Source of the DNA: an uncultured Eubacteriales bacterium
GTDB lineage: Bacteria; Bacillota; Clostridia; Oscillospirales; Acutalibacteraceae
DNA length: 64,000 nucleotides
Direction of reading: 5' to 3'
Assembly (NCBI GenBank): GCA_934630515.1
Contig: CAKTVV010000017.1
Span: forward strand, 5,305 to 69,304
Below are positions 49,472 to 60,588 of the stretch, one piece after another. Numbering within the stretch: position 1 is the stretch's first letter; each line of letters opens with the position of its first letter. The notes beneath the pieces were generated by a model. The model saw only the letters and a program-made list of their open reading frames with translations, was not told the DNA's origin and did not search any database. The translations under genes and the position numbers were made by a program.

Positions 49472-50834
49472 ATGTCGATGAAAACCACGTTCGCCCTGTA
49501 TTTTGCCAATCGGGGGTTCTTCCCCGGCGAGTCCATCGCCACCGCCCGGGCCGAGATGATCCAAGCGGTCACCGGCGCCGGATACGATGTGCTGGTGATG
49601 GACGAGACCCTCACTCGCTACGGCGCTGTGGAGACGCTGGCGGAGGGAAAGATCTATGCCGATTTTCTGGACAGCCATCGGGGCGAGTATCAGGGAATCA
49701 TCCTGTGCCTGCCGAATTTCGGTGATGAAAACGGCGCCTCTGAGGCGTTCAAGCACGTCGATGTACCGATACGGTACAGACCTATCCCGACGATCCGGCG
49801 CAGATAGACTTTGCTCACCGTCGGGACGCCCTGTGCGGCAATATCGCCATGTGCAACGTACTGCGGCAGCTAAAGCTCCGCTATACATTGACCACCAAGA
49901 TCACGGTTTCCCCTCTGAGCGAGTCCTTTGCGGAGGATCTGCGGCTGTTCGCCGGCACCTGCCGCACCGTTGCCGGCGTGAAGCAATTCCACATCGGTGC
50001 CATCGGCGCCCGCACCACCGCCTTTAAGACCGTGCGCTTTGACGAGATCGCCATGGCAAACCACCGGATAACGGTGGAGACCATCGATCTGGCGGATGTA
50101 TTCGCCCGCATGGATCGTATGGGCGGCAAGCAGCTGGAGGAGAAAAAGGCAGTCTATGCCGCTCTGTCGGATTTCGGCACCTATCCTCCGGAGAAGCTGG
50201 AGAATATCGCCCGTCTCGGCGCCGTCATCGACGATCTGATTGCCGAATATGATCTCCACGCCATCGCCATCCGCTGCTGGAACGAGCTGCAGCTGCGCTA
50301 CGGCATTGCTCCCTGTCTGATCCTGTGCGAGCTGGATGTAACCAACGCCGTGATGATGGGGGCGCTGTACCTGGCGGCGGATCATCTGGTGATGCTGCTG
50401 GATGTGAACAACAACTACGGCGACAGCGACAACGCCTGCATCTTCTTCCACTGCGGTCCCGCCCCCAGTCTATGATGGCGGAACGGGTACACATCGAGGA
50501 GCATCTGATGTTCCGCAAATCCTATGGTGAGGGCAGCGGTGTAGGCATCAACAAGGGCAAGCTCATGTCCGGTGACGTCACCATCGGCAGCTTCAAAACG
50601 GAAAACGGTGCGCTCTGCTACTTCGTGTCCGAGGGGGCGCTCACCGACGAGCCGGTAGGCGACGGATTTTTCGGCTGCGGCACAGTATTCCGCAAGCCCG
50701 ATGTGCAGGCTATGCTGCGCTATATGTGCGAAAACGGCTACCGACACCACGTTGCCATCGTAAAAGGCAGCTGGGGCAAAGCCGTGGAGGAGGCATTCGC
50801 CAAATATCTCGGCTATCAGATCGACGCTATTTGA
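49472..50834 (+). pseudogene. L-fucose/L-arabinose isomerase family protein, broken by frameshifts
   Basis: Three consecutive reading frames together make a sugar isomerase of the FucI/AraA-like group: residues from MSMKTTFALYFANRGFF, then VQTYPDDPAQIDFAHRRDALCGNIAMCNVLRQL, then MMAERVHIEEHLMFRKSYGEGSGVG. The first break, near 49770 (after KHVDVPI), and the second, in a run of five C near 50460-50472 (after HCGPAP), each correspond to loss of one base. In addition the segment CLILCELDVTNAVMM looks shorter than in relatives, which suggests a small in-frame deletion near 50325. The Shine-Dalgarno and start are intact. Confidence 0.82.
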
Positions 50835-50867
50835 TCCACGGATATACATAAAAGGAGGTCTTTATTG

Positions 50868-51475
50868 ATGAACAAGCTGGGTATCTTTATGAACTTCTGG
50901 GAGAAAAACTGGGACGCCGACCACGCCAAGTATATTGACAAGGTTGCTAAGATCGGCTTTGATATTCTGGAATTTCAGGCGCAGCCGCTGCTGGACATGA
51001 CCGACGATCACATCCGGGAGCTGCGCAAGCGGGCGGATGCCGCCGGTATCCGGCTGACGTACAGCCTGGGGCTGAATCCTCACTATGATGTATCCTCGCT
51101 GGACGAAAGCATCCGGCAGGGCGGCGTCAAATACCTGCAGAATATCATCCGCAAAATGGCGGTGGGCGGCGGCGACCTGCTGTCCGGCGTCAGCTATGCC
51201 GTCGCTGATGCAGTAGCCGGTCCCTGGTCGGCGCTGCGTCCCTGCGCCGACGATACCACCAACCAGATGCGCCCGCCTTTGCCCTGCCGCTGGGCGGCGA
51301 GAATGATACGGTGCTGTATATGGGCGACCGCTGGAGCGGCGGAGAATATTTTTCCTCCTCCTATGTGCTGCTGCCGCTGACCTTCACCGGCGCAGACGGG
51401 CTGGATCTTTCCTATTATGACCGCTTTACCATAGACACGCATCGAGGGGTTTACACCCCCGCCGAGGAGGTATGA
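50868..51475 (+). pseudogene. Chimera: sugar epimerase N-terminus joined to a GH43 C-terminus
   Basis: The first ~105 codons encode the N-terminal half of a D-tagatose 3-epimerase-like TIM barrel (MNKLGIFMNFWEKNWD, DILEFQAQPLLDM, RLTYSLGLNPHYD). Near 51195 the text changes to what looks like the end of a glycoside hydrolase family 43 protein (GPWSALRPC). After a one-base slip near 51275 it continues in another frame as DAPAFALPLGGENDTVLYMGDRW to the stop at 51475. A deletion has therefore removed the epimerase C-terminus and most of the GH43 gene. A perfect AAGGAGG start site remains. Confidence 0.75.
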
Positions 51476-51480
51476 CCGAA

Positions 51481-53633
51481 ATGGATGCACAAGCGATCCG
51501 CCGCCGGGCAGATGAGCTGCTGACCGGCATGACCCTCACCCAAAAGATCGGGCAGATCACCCAGCTTTATTATGACGGAACCAACTTCGAGGAAATGCAG
51601 GAGATCATCCGCACCGTGCAGCCCGGCTCGCTGATCGTCTGCGGCTCCGCACTGGCAGGCAACGAGGAGCAGATGCCCGTCTGTCGGGAACGGCTGGATG
51701 CACTGCAAAACACCGCTGTCGAAGAAAACGGTATCCCGATCCTGTTCGGGCGGGACATCATCCACGGGCATCGGGTGGTGCTGCCGGTGCCGCTGACTAT
51801 GAGCGCCGCCTTTGACCCGGCGCTGGTGCAGGAGGGCTATGACGCCGTCCGGCAGGAGGCAGTCTACAAGGGGATCAAGTGGACCTTTGCGCCTATGGCA
51901 GATTTGAGTCGGGATTCCCGCTGGGGGCGCATCATTGAGGGCCCCGGCGAGAATCCGTATGTGGGCGAGCAAATGGCCGCCGCCATCGTCCGGGGCTTTC
52001 AGACAGAGGATCTGTCGGATGAACAGGCCATGGCAGTCTGCCCAAGCATTTTGTGGGCTACGGCACCTCCGAGGGCGGCCGGGACTACAACCATACGGAG
52101 ATCGGAGACTATCTGCTGCAAAACACCTATCTGCCCGCTTTTCGCAGCGCTATCCGGGAAGGCGTCGCCACGGTCATGGCGGGGTTCAATGATGTCAACG
52201 GCATTCCCCTCTCCGCCAACCGGCGGCTGGTGACCGAGGTGCTGCGCCATCAGCTGCATTTCGACGGATTTGTGGTCAGCGACTGGGACGCTATCCGCCA
52301 GATGATGGCATACAGCGGCTTTGCCGCCGACAAAAAGGACGCCGCCCGGCTGGCGCTCCATGCCGGAGTGGATATGGACATGGCGGACCGATGCTATCTG
52401 GAAAATATGGAAGCGCTGGTCTCCGAGGAAGCCATATCCATCGAAGAGCTGGACGAGGCGGTGCGTCGCATCCTCTCCGTTAAGCTGCGGATGGGACTGT
52501 TTGACCACCCCAACAACCGCCCGGTCGCCTACGATACACAGGCACATCTGGCGCTGGCGCAGCGGCTGGCGGAGGAGTCCATCGTGCTGCTGAAAAACGA
52601 AAAGCAGCTGCTGCCGCTGGATAAGCAGGCAGCCGTGGGCTTTGCCGGTCCGTACCTGCATAACAAGACCGAGCTGGTGGGCAGCTGGGCACTGGACACC
52701 GACTATCGGCTGGTGTCCTCCCCCGCCGAGGCGATCCGCAGCACCGCCCCCGGCGCACAGCTCTCCGACCCGCAAAAGGACGCCTATCTGCAGGTGCCAT
52801 GGCTGCGGGACTGCCAGACGCTGGTGCTGATGCTGGGCGAGAGCCGCCAGGTCACCGGCGAGGCGCACTGTCTGGCGGAGCCGACACTGCCGGCTGAGCA
52901 GCTGGACATGGCACGCAAGACTCGGCGGCTGGGTATCCCGGTGGTGGGTGTATTCTGCTTTGCCCGCCCCATCGTGCTGGGCGAAGAGAAATCGCTGTTT
53001 GACGCCATTCTATATGCCGGCCACGGCGGCTCACGGGCTGCCGAAGCCATTGCCGCCGTGCTGTACGGCGATGCCGAGCCGGGCGGACGGCTGCCCTTCA
53101 CCATTCCCCGCTCGGTGGGACAAATTCGGCTTTACTACAACGCCCAGCCGGGCGCCCGCCAGATCAACGGCTACTATAACGACGAAAATCCCTACCACCG
53201 GAATTATCTGGATTGCAGCGGCTCTCCCACCTACCCCTTCGGCTACGGGTTGAGCTACACCGAATTCCGGCTTTCAGAGCCGGAGGTCTCCCACACCCGG
53301 CTATCCTCGCAGGCGGTGCGGAAGGGCGCCCGATTCACCCTGCGCTGCACAGTAGAGAATGTGGGCAGCCGTCCCGGCAGCACCACCCTGCAGCTGTATG
53401 TCCGGGATGTGCTTGCCAGCCGGATGCGTCCCCTGCGGGCGCTGCGAGATTTCACCAAGCTGCAGCTGCGCCCCGGAGAAAGCCGCACGGCGGAGCTTTC
53501 CGTCGGTTACGAGGATCTGGGCTTTTATCTGGAGGACGGCTCGTTTATTCTGGAGCCGGGAGAGTTTATCCTTTACTGCGGTACCGATTGCACAACGGAA
53601 AACAGCGTAACCGTCACGGTAGACGCAGACTGA
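51481..53633 (+). pseudogene. GH3 beta-glucosidase, broken by one frameshift
   Basis: Two overlapping frames add up to a complete family 3 beta-glucosidase of about 718 residues. The N-terminal part includes IGQITQLYYDG and LFGRDIIHGHRVVLP. The second part begins around KHFVGYGTSEGGRDYN and holds the nucleophile Asp in VVSDWDAI, the C-terminal alpha/beta domain, the YPFGYGLSYTEF motif and a fibronectin III-like end. The break, near 52040 (TGCCC before AAGCATTTT), fits loss of one base in the ACLKHF-type motif. The ATG at 51481 has GAGGAGG 7-8 bases upstream. It is probably inactive as a full enzyme. Confidence 0.85.
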
Positions 53634-53712
53634 GTCTCCATTTCCGGGAGCTTTTTCGGTGGGAAAGGGCAAAACGCCCGCCCCATTTCTGCGATCCTCT
53701 AAAAAAGCAAGC

Positions 53713-53752
53713 ACCCGCCCTGCGGCTGCAGCCGCAGGGCGGGTCTTTTCAT
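53713..53752 (+). terminator. Terminator of the sugar operon
   Basis: A perfect palindrome with 16-bp arms (53713-53744) is followed by CTTTTC. It lies 80 bases after the GH3 stop. Confidence 0.82.
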
Positions 53753-53830
53753 TCTAAGGTCGATGCAAGAGGGAACCGCAGACAGCACGATCCACCGAAA
53801 GGCATTCGGACGGCTCTCGGTTTACGCTCA

Positions 53831-54499
53831 CTATCGGGTCAGGAATGCGCCCAATGGATGATCTGCGTAAAACGCCTGCACCGTAAGGGTCGAGGTACGC
53901 ATCGGGATCGTGCTGGTCAAGCCCTGCTCAAACAGCAGGGAAAAGATCCGGCTCAGATCCGCCTTCAGCGCATCGGTGATCACTCTTTTTCCCGTATACT
54001 GCCGGGTATTCGAGTCGTATACCGGCATGATCTGCGCTGCCTGTGATACAGCTCGCTCCATGGTTGTATTTCCTTTACTGTCCACGGCATTCAGCTCGGC
54101 GCCCATTGCGATCATGCGCTTTAAGAGCAAATAAGCCGCATCGCTCTCCTCTTTTGTGTGTTGGACCGCAGGAACGCCGTGCATATCCACAGCACACCAT
54201 CTCGTGCGCATGATCGCCAGAGAAAGGGCATCCTGTATGACCGGCATCCTCCAGCCGCTGACGCTCGTTTCCGCTTCCATAAAGTTGACATCGGCGCCTT
54301 GATCCAATAAGTACTCTGCAATGTCTGTCGCTCCGCTATGAATTGCGATCTGTAAAAGAGATTTGCCGTCATCGGATCGTGGAGGCTGTCTTACCACGTC
54401 ATTGATCAGATCGGGCTTTTTCTCCAGCATCCTTTGTACCGTCTCCCGATCGTGTCCCTTTATGGCGCTGCATAGCCGTTTCTGTTCTGCCCGTGTCAT
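53831..54499 (-). CDS. Ankyrin-repeat protein
   Basis: A 222-residue protein with about three ankyrin repeats: the recognisable units are GKSLLQIAIHSGATDIAEYLLDQGADVN and AAYLLLKRMIAMGAELNAVDSKGNTTMERA. Such proteins mediate protein-protein contacts, and no partner can be inferred. I prefer the ATG at 54499, which has GAGGAG about 11 bases upstream, over the ATG six codons earlier, which has none. The base composition is visibly more AT-rich than in mutS2 next to it, and the gene stands alone beside the decayed sugar operon, so horizontal origin is likely. Confidence 0.75.
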   Translation of the reverse strand: MTRAEQKRLCSAIKGHDRETVQRMLEKKPDLINDVVRQPPRSDDGKSLLQIAIHSGATDIAEYLLDQGADVNFMEAETSVSGWRMPVIQDALSLAIMRTRWCAVDMHGVPAVQHTKEESDAAYLLLKRMIAMGAELNAVDSKGNTTMERAVSQAAQIMPVYDSNTRQYTGKRVITDALKADLSRIFSLLFEQGLTSTIPMRTSTLTVQAFYADHPLGAFLTR

Positions 54500-54559
54500 A
54501 AACGCATATCTCCTCATTCGCTGAACCGATCACCGCCGCCATTCCCGGCGGCAAGCCGG

Positions 54560-56950
54560 TCACTTCAGCTCTACAACGGTGACGCCGTTTTCCCCCTCAC
54601 CATAGGTGCCCAGACGGAAACCCTTGACCTGCCGATGCCCTTTCAGATGCTGCTGCACCGCCGTGCGCAGGGCGCCGGTACCCTTACCGTGGATGATGGT
54701 GACCCGCTCCAGTCCGCACAGCACTGCATTATCCAGAAAGCGATCCACCTCCAGCAGCGCCTCCTCCACGGTCATTCCCCGCAGGTCCAGATCGGTGGTT
54801 GCTGACCGCTCCATACGGGATTCCAATCCGGTCGAACGGGGAGCGGCCGGGCGCACAGTGCGTCCCTTTTTCTCCGCCCGGCGGGATTCATACAGGCGCA
54901 GATTGGAAAGCGGCGTGCGGGTGCGAATGGCGCCCGCCTGCACCTCCACCATGCCGTTTTTGTCCGGCTCTCTGGTGACCGTCGCCTGCAAGCCCATATC
55001 CGCCAGCTGCACCCGGTCGCCTACATGAAGCTCCTGCAGCAGCTCCGGGTTCACCGTCTCCCGGCTCTCCACCGGGTCCGCCGATTCCTCCATTTTCCGC
55101 AGCCGGGAACGCAGCTGGCTGCGTGCCTGACGAGTCTTATCGGCAAAATCCGCTGCATCCTTTTCCCGGCGCAGCTGCTCCATCTCCGCCATCAGACTCT
55201 CCGCCTGCGCCCGGGCTTTTTCCACGATGCGCTGCGCCTGCTGCCGTCCCTCCTCGATCGCCTGCTGCCGCCGTTCATCCATATCCCGCAGCTTTTCCTC
55301 CGCCGCCTCTGCCGCCCGGGTCGCCCGCACCCGGGCATCCTCGGCATGGCGCAGCTGCTCCTCCAGCTCCTGCCGCCGGGTGTCCAGCCGGGTCACGACC
55401 TCCTCCAGCCGCTGGTCGTCCCCGGACACCAGCGTGCGGGCGTGATCCACCAGCGCCGGATCCATCCCCAGCCGTTCGGTGATGGCAAAGGCATTGGAAC
55501 GTCCCGGCACCCCCACCAGCAACCGGTAGGTGGGACGCAGCGACGCCACATCGAACTCACAGCTGGCATTCTCCACACCGGGAGTGTGGATAGCGTAGGC
55601 CTTCAATTCCGCATAATGGGTGGTGGCGCCGATGCGGGCGCCCTTTTGGCGCAGCCGCTCCAGGATCGCTACTGCCAGCGCCGCACCCTCCACCGGGTCA
55701 GTACCGGCGCCCAGCTCATCCAGCAACACCAGACTGCCCTCGTCCACAGCGTCCAGAATGCGGATCACATTGGTCATATGCGCCGAAAAGGTGGACAGGG
55801 ACTGCTCGATCGACTGCTCATCCCCGATATCCACCAGCACCTGCCGGAATACGGCGATGCGGCTGCCGTCGCTCACCGGCGGCAGCAATCCGCACATGGT
55901 CATCAGCGTCAGCAGCCCCAGCGTTTTCAGCGTCACCGTCTTGCCGCCGGTATTGGGACCGGTGATCACCAATGTATCAAAATCGCCGCCCAGCTCCACA
56001 TCCACCGGCACCACCCGCTGCGGATCGATGAGCGGATGGCGGGCACGGCGCAAAACGGTATACCCATCCTCCGCCAGTGCCGGCTTGACCGCCTTCATCC
56101 GGTAGGCCAGCCGGGCCTTGGCAAAGATCACATTCAGCTCCACGGCGATCTCGTAGTCCGCAATGATCGCCGTAGCAAAGGTGCCCACCTCTGCCGACAG
56201 CTCCTGCAGGATGCGCTCGATCTCCGCCTCCTCCTTGGAGGTCAGCACCCGCAGCTCGTTATTCGCCTCCACAACTCCCATCGGCTCCACAAACACCGTG
56301 GCGCCCGAGGCGGAGCTGTCATGCACCAAGCCAGCCACCTCGCCCCGATGCTCCGCCTTCACCGGCACCACAAACCGTCCGCCCCGGATGGTGACGATCG
56401 GCTCCTGCAGCGCCTTTTGGTAAGCGGGGGAACGGATCAGCTTATCCAGCTGCTCCCGCACCCGGGCAGAGGCGGCTTTCATCTTACGGCGGATCTCCCG
56501 CAGCGCCGGGGACGCCGTGTCGGCAATCTCCTCCTCGCTGACAATAATGGAGGAGATCTTCTCCTCCAGATATTTATTGGGTACCAGCACGGAAAAACGG
56601 TCATCCAGACAGGTGGATACTCCCTCGCAGTGGGTGCGCCACTCCTTCAGCGACCGGATGACCCGCAATGTCTCCCCGATCCGCAGAAATTCCGTCAGCG
56701 ACAGACAGGCTCCAGCTTCCGCCCGGCGCAGGGCGTTGGTGACGTTGGCGATCTGCCCGAAGGAGGGGCTGCCGAAGCCCGCCATCAGGCGGCAGGCATC
56801 GTCCGTCTCATCCACCAGCCGCTGCACCAGCGGCAGCGAGGTCTCGGGGCGCAGCTGCCGTGCCAGATGCGCCGCATCCTCACAGCCGGTCTCCCCTGCC
56901 AGCATATCCAATATCTTATCCAATTCCAATGCACGAAGATCCCGTTGCAT
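54560..56950 (-). CDS. mutS2: MutS2 endonuclease/ribosome-collision factor
   Basis: A 796-residue MutS2. Family work links it to suppression of recombination and, in Firmicutes, to splitting collided ribosomes. It has the MutS core with Walker A GPNTGGKT near residue 328, LLDELGAGTDP Walker B, a long coiled coil (about 510-620), a KOW-like segment and the C-terminal Smr nuclease domain (DLRGMTVEEALLEVDRFLD, IIHGKGTGALR). I use the ATG at 56950 with AGGAG 8 bases upstream and the family start MQRDLRALELDKIL. It lies downstream of recO. Confidence 0.95.
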   Translation of the reverse strand: MQRDLRALELDKILDMLAGETGCEDAAHLARQLRPETSLPLVQRLVDETDDACRLMAGFGSPSFGQIANVTNALRRAEAGACLSLTEFLRIGETLRVIRSLKEWRTHCEGVSTCLDDRFSVLVPNKYLEEKISSIIVSEEEIADTASPALREIRRKMKAASARVREQLDKLIRSPAYQKALQEPIVTIRGGRFVVPVKAEHRGEVAGLVHDSSASGATVFVEPMGVVEANNELRVLTSKEEAEIERILQELSAEVGTFATAIIADYEIAVELNVIFAKARLAYRMKAVKPALAEDGYTVLRRARHPLIDPQRVVPVDVELGGDFDTLVITGPNTGGKTVTLKTLGLLTLMTMCGLLPPVSDGSRIAVFRQVLVDIGDEQSIEQSLSTFSAHMTNVIRILDAVDEGSLVLLDELGAGTDPVEGAALAVAILERLRQKGARIGATTHYAELKAYAIHTPGVENASCEFDVASLRPTYRLLVGVPGRSNAFAITERLGMDPALVDHARTLVSGDDQRLEEVVTRLDTRRQELEEQLRHAEDARVRATRAAEAAEEKLRDMDERRQQAIEEGRQQAQRIVEKARAQAESLMAEMEQLRREKDAADFADKTRQARSQLRSRLRKMEESADPVESRETVNPELLQELHVGDRVQLADMGLQATVTREPDKNGMVEVQAGAIRTRTPLSNLRLYESRRAEKKGRTVRPAAPRSTGLESRMERSATTDLDLRGMTVEEALLEVDRFLDNAVLCGLERVTIIHGKGTGALRTAVQQHLKGHRQVKGFRLGTYGEGENGVTVVELK

Positions 56951-57048
56951 AGCTTTCTCTCCTGTTACGGTATGAACTATCGATCCAATAGGTAAAACAG
57001 CCCCAAGCACTTACCCCTTTCGGGCAGAGCCGGAGGCATCCCGTCATT

Positions 57049-57804
57049 CTATGTAAGCGAATGGTAAAACTCCAGCGTAGGATACCGCCGGGGTGTCTGC
57101 GCCAGCAGAAACCGCTCCATCAGCTGCGCCAGCCGCTCCAGCTCGCCCGCCGGCAGCGAAAAGGCAAAGCACCGCTCAAATGTGCCATACAGCACATGGC
57201 GCAGCGCCGCCAGCATCCCCGGCGTCACCGGCAGCGCATCCCCCGGCCGGGGACACGCCCCGCAAAAGAGCGTCCCCTCCAGCGGGGAGAACCACAGCTC
57301 CCCTGTTTCCCGTCCGCAGCGGCAGCAGCCGGACAGCTCCGGCGCATAGCCCTCCAGACACAGCAAGCGCCCCTCTACCACCGCCTTTACCAGCAGCGGC
57401 TCCCGGCTGCCCTGCGCCAGATAATGCAGGCCGTTGAGCAGCAGCCGCAGATGCTCCTCAGCCGGAGCGTCCGTAGGGGTCATATGCAGCGCCAGCTCGC
57501 AGAAATATTGCGCCAGCGCCAGCTTTTCCACATCCTGCCGCAGCGGGAAAAACACCTCCAGCGGCCGGGCATCCTCCACGATATACTTGTCCCGCCCGGG
57601 AATGAGGTGCAGCCGGGCATAGCACAGCGGCTGCGTCCCCGCCCCCAAACGGCTATGCAGCTTTTTTGCACCCCGGGCGGAGGCACGCAGCAGCCCCACG
57701 TCCCGGGTCAAAATGGCGACGAACCGATCATTCTCCGCAATGCTGGGATATTCCCGCAGGATCAGCCCCTCGGTGATCCGATGCTGCTTCGTCTCGCTGC
57801 CCAA
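57049..57804 (-). CDS. recO: DNA repair protein RecO
   Basis: RecO loads RecA at gaps together with RecR. The 251-residue protein has an N-terminal OB fold (ITEGLILREYPSIAENDRFVAILTRDVGLLRASARGAKK) and a four-Cys zinc module (CCRCG and CGACP). The start is a TTG at 57804 after GGGGGAG. It overlaps the small yqzL-like gene by 77 bases, which is large for this window, so one of the two starts or stops may be less sure. Confidence 0.93.
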   Translation of the reverse strand: MGSETKQHRITEGLILREYPSIAENDRFVAILTRDVGLLRASARGAKKLHSRLGAGTQPLCYARLHLIPGRDKYIVEDARPLEVFFPLRQDVEKLALAQYFCELALHMTPTDAPAEEHLRLLLNGLHYLAQGSREPLLVKAVVEGRLLCLEGYAPELSGCCRCGRETGELWFSPLEGTLFCGACPRPGDALPVTPGMLAALRHVLYGTFERCFAFSLPAGELERLAQLMERFLLAQTPRRYPTLEFYHSLT

Positions 57805-57925
57805 AGGTCTGCTCCCCCTTTATCCCGGCGAGCGTCTCCGGGACCTCTACGCCCCGGTAACGCAAGTAATCCGCCACCCGTCCGCTGTGGGCAAAGCGCT
57901 GCCACAGCCGCTCGTTCTCATCCAT
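57728..57925 (-). CDS. yqzL: YqzL-like small protein between era and recO
   Basis: A 65-codon frame with a good GAGGAG site before its ATG. The N-terminal part LWQRFAHSGRVADYLRYRGV matches the YqzL pattern (W-x2-F-x2-T/S-G-x-V-x2-Y-L) found in the same place between era and recO in Bacillus. The last 25 codons overlap recO in another frame and look less natural, so the conserved part is short. The function is unknown. Confidence 0.65.
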   Translation of the reverse strand: MDENERLWQRFAHSGRVADYLRYRGVEVPETLAGIKGEQTFGQRDEAASDHRGADPAGISQHCGE

Positions 57926-58007
57926 GCCGCTCCACTCCTCTCGGAGATAGTATATCCCGGAGAAAAGACGGCGGCGCTGGCAATTTCCGGTCTGCCCGGA
58001 TCTGCGA

Positions 58008-58910
58008 TCAGTTCAGCTTATAGCCAAGTCCGTTCAAGAAGCCCTGCCGATTGCGCCAGTCCTCCTTGACCTTGACCCAGCACTGCAGATTGACCTTGGT
58101 ATCAAACAGCTGCTCCAGATCCTGCCGGGCGAGGGTGGCGATCTCCTTGAGCATGGCGCCCTTTTCCCCGATCACCATGCCCTTATGGCTGTCCCGCTCG
58201 CAGTAGATGTAGGCGTCGATGTCCAGGATCGGCCCCTTATCGGTCTGCCGCTCGCCCATACGCTCGATAGCAACGGCAATGCCGTGCGGAATCTCCTGCC
58301 GCAGCAGCAGCAGCATCTTCTCCCGGATCACCTCCGCCGCCACCGCCTGTTCGGTCTGGTCACTGGTGGCATCGTCCGGGAAGAAATGGGGGCTTTCAAA
58401 GGCATAGCCCTTAAGCTCCGCCAGCAGCTCCTCCAGCCCGTCGCCGGTCAGCGCCGACACCGGCAGTATGGCGTCGAAGGACGCCCGCTCCCGCCAGGCA
58501 GCAATGATCTCCAGCAGGCGGCTTTTATCCTCCAGCGTGTCGATCTTATTGATCACCAGAATTTTGGGCAGCTTTTGCTGCTCCAGCTGCTGCACCAGCG
58601 CCAGCTCCTCCTCCCGGGCATGAACCCGGGGCTCGGTCACCAGCAGCCCCACATCCACGCCGGACACCGCCTCGCCGATGGAGCGCACCATGAAATCTCC
58701 CAGCCGGGTACGGGGCTTATGGTTACCGGGGGTATCCAAAAACACCAGCTGGGTCTCCTGCCGGGTCACCACCCCCATAATGCGGGTGCGGGTGGTCTGG
58801 GGCTTGTCCGAGACGATCGCCACCTTTTTCCCCACCAGCGCATTCAGCAGCGAGGATTTGCCTACATTCGGGCGTCCCACGATAGCGACAAATGCCGATC
58901 TTGTATCCAT
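58008..58910 (-). CDS. era: GTPase Era
   Basis: Era is an essential GTPase that binds the 3' end of 16S rRNA during 30S assembly. The 300-residue protein has G1 GRPNVGKS near residue 12, G3 DTPGNHKP, G4 NKID, G5 VSALTG, and a C-terminal KH domain (GMVIGEKGAMLKEIATLAR). The ATG at 58910 has AAAGGTGG upstream. A terminator-like hairpin separates it from ybeY. Confidence 0.96.
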   Translation of the reverse strand: MDTRSAFVAIVGRPNVGKSSLLNALVGKKVAIVSDKPQTTRTRIMGVVTRQETQLVFLDTPGNHKPRTRLGDFMVRSIGEAVSGVDVGLLVTEPRVHAREEELALVQQLEQQKLPKILVINKIDTLEDKSRLLEIIAAWRERASFDAILPVSALTGDGLEELLAELKGYAFESPHFFPDDATSDQTEQAVAAEVIREKMLLLLRQEIPHGIAVAIERMGERQTDKGPILDIDAYIYCERDSHKGMVIGEKGAMLKEIATLARQDLEQLFDTKVNLQCWVKVKEDWRNRQGFLNGLGYKLN

Positions 58911-58984
58911 TCTATACCATCCACCTTTCTTGTGGAGCGAGAGCGGTAGTCGTTCCGGTTGGAAAGACCGCAAAATGCCCGCCT

Positions 58985-59021
58985 TTCCAAAAGAACGGGC
59001 TGTCACTCACAGCGACAGCCC
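58985..59021 (-). terminator. Hairpin between ybeY and era
   Basis: The arms GGGCTGTC (58997-59004) and GACAGCCC (59014-59021) pair, and on the minus strand GTTCTTTT follows. Since era lies just downstream on the same strand, it may give partial termination. Confidence 0.6.
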
Positions 59022-59030
59022 CGCTCCGAA

Positions 59031-59532
59031 TTATTTATCCGTATTGTCCAGCACATAGCTGCCGCCCCGGGGCAGACCCACCGAGGACATGACCGCCTCT
59101 TCCTTTTCCCGCATCCGCACAGCCTCCAGACCGCCGTCCACATGGTCATAGCCCAGCAGATGCAGCATGGAATGCACCGTCAGATAGCCGATCTCCCTCT
59201 GCAGAGAGTGTCCGTATTCCTCCGCCTGTGCAGCGGCACGCTCCAGCGAGATCACCACATCCCCCAGCATGAAATTGCCGGTCTCGGGGTTCACGTCGTA
59301 CTTTCCGTTCTCGCCCAGCGGGAAGGACAGCACATCCGTAGGCATATCCACCCCCCGCTGTTCCAGATTGATACGGTGGATCTGGTCATTGTCCACCAGC
59401 GTCACATCCACCTCGGCGGAGCCCTCAAAGCCCTCCAGCTCCAGCACGGCATGGCAGCAGCGACGAATCAGCAACCGCACCCCCGTAGGTACCTTTACAG
59501 CCTTCTGTTTGTTTTCAATCGTCACTTTGATC

Positions 59533-59540
<8 letters not shown>
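59031..59540 (-). CDS. ybeY: Endoribonuclease YbeY
   Basis: YbeY is a zinc-dependent RNase needed for 16S rRNA 3' maturation and quality control. The 169-residue protein has the metal motif HSMLHLLGYDH and the upstream segment DMPTDVLSFPLGE. The ATG at 59540 overlaps the end of phoH by 8 bases. Confidence 0.95.
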
Positions 59541-60528
<988 letters not shown>

Positions 60529-60588
60529 GTTGATGCTCTGTTCGATCGTGCATACTTCCCTTACTCATCAAAATCTTGGATATTTTAT

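Noticed and set aside
49472..53633. Frameshifts as pure sequencing error
   Set aside because: One break is in a C-run and could be an error, but the deletion chimera and the clustering of all lesions in one operon favour genuine decay; still to be confirmed from reads.
53640..53700. Small RNA or gene between the GH3 remnant and its terminator
   Set aside because: No promoter or protein-like frame; only an untranslated tail before the terminator.
55025..56995. 656-codon plus-strand ORF
   Set aside because: It is antisense to mutS2 and rich in His, Gln and Leu, typical of shadow frames here.
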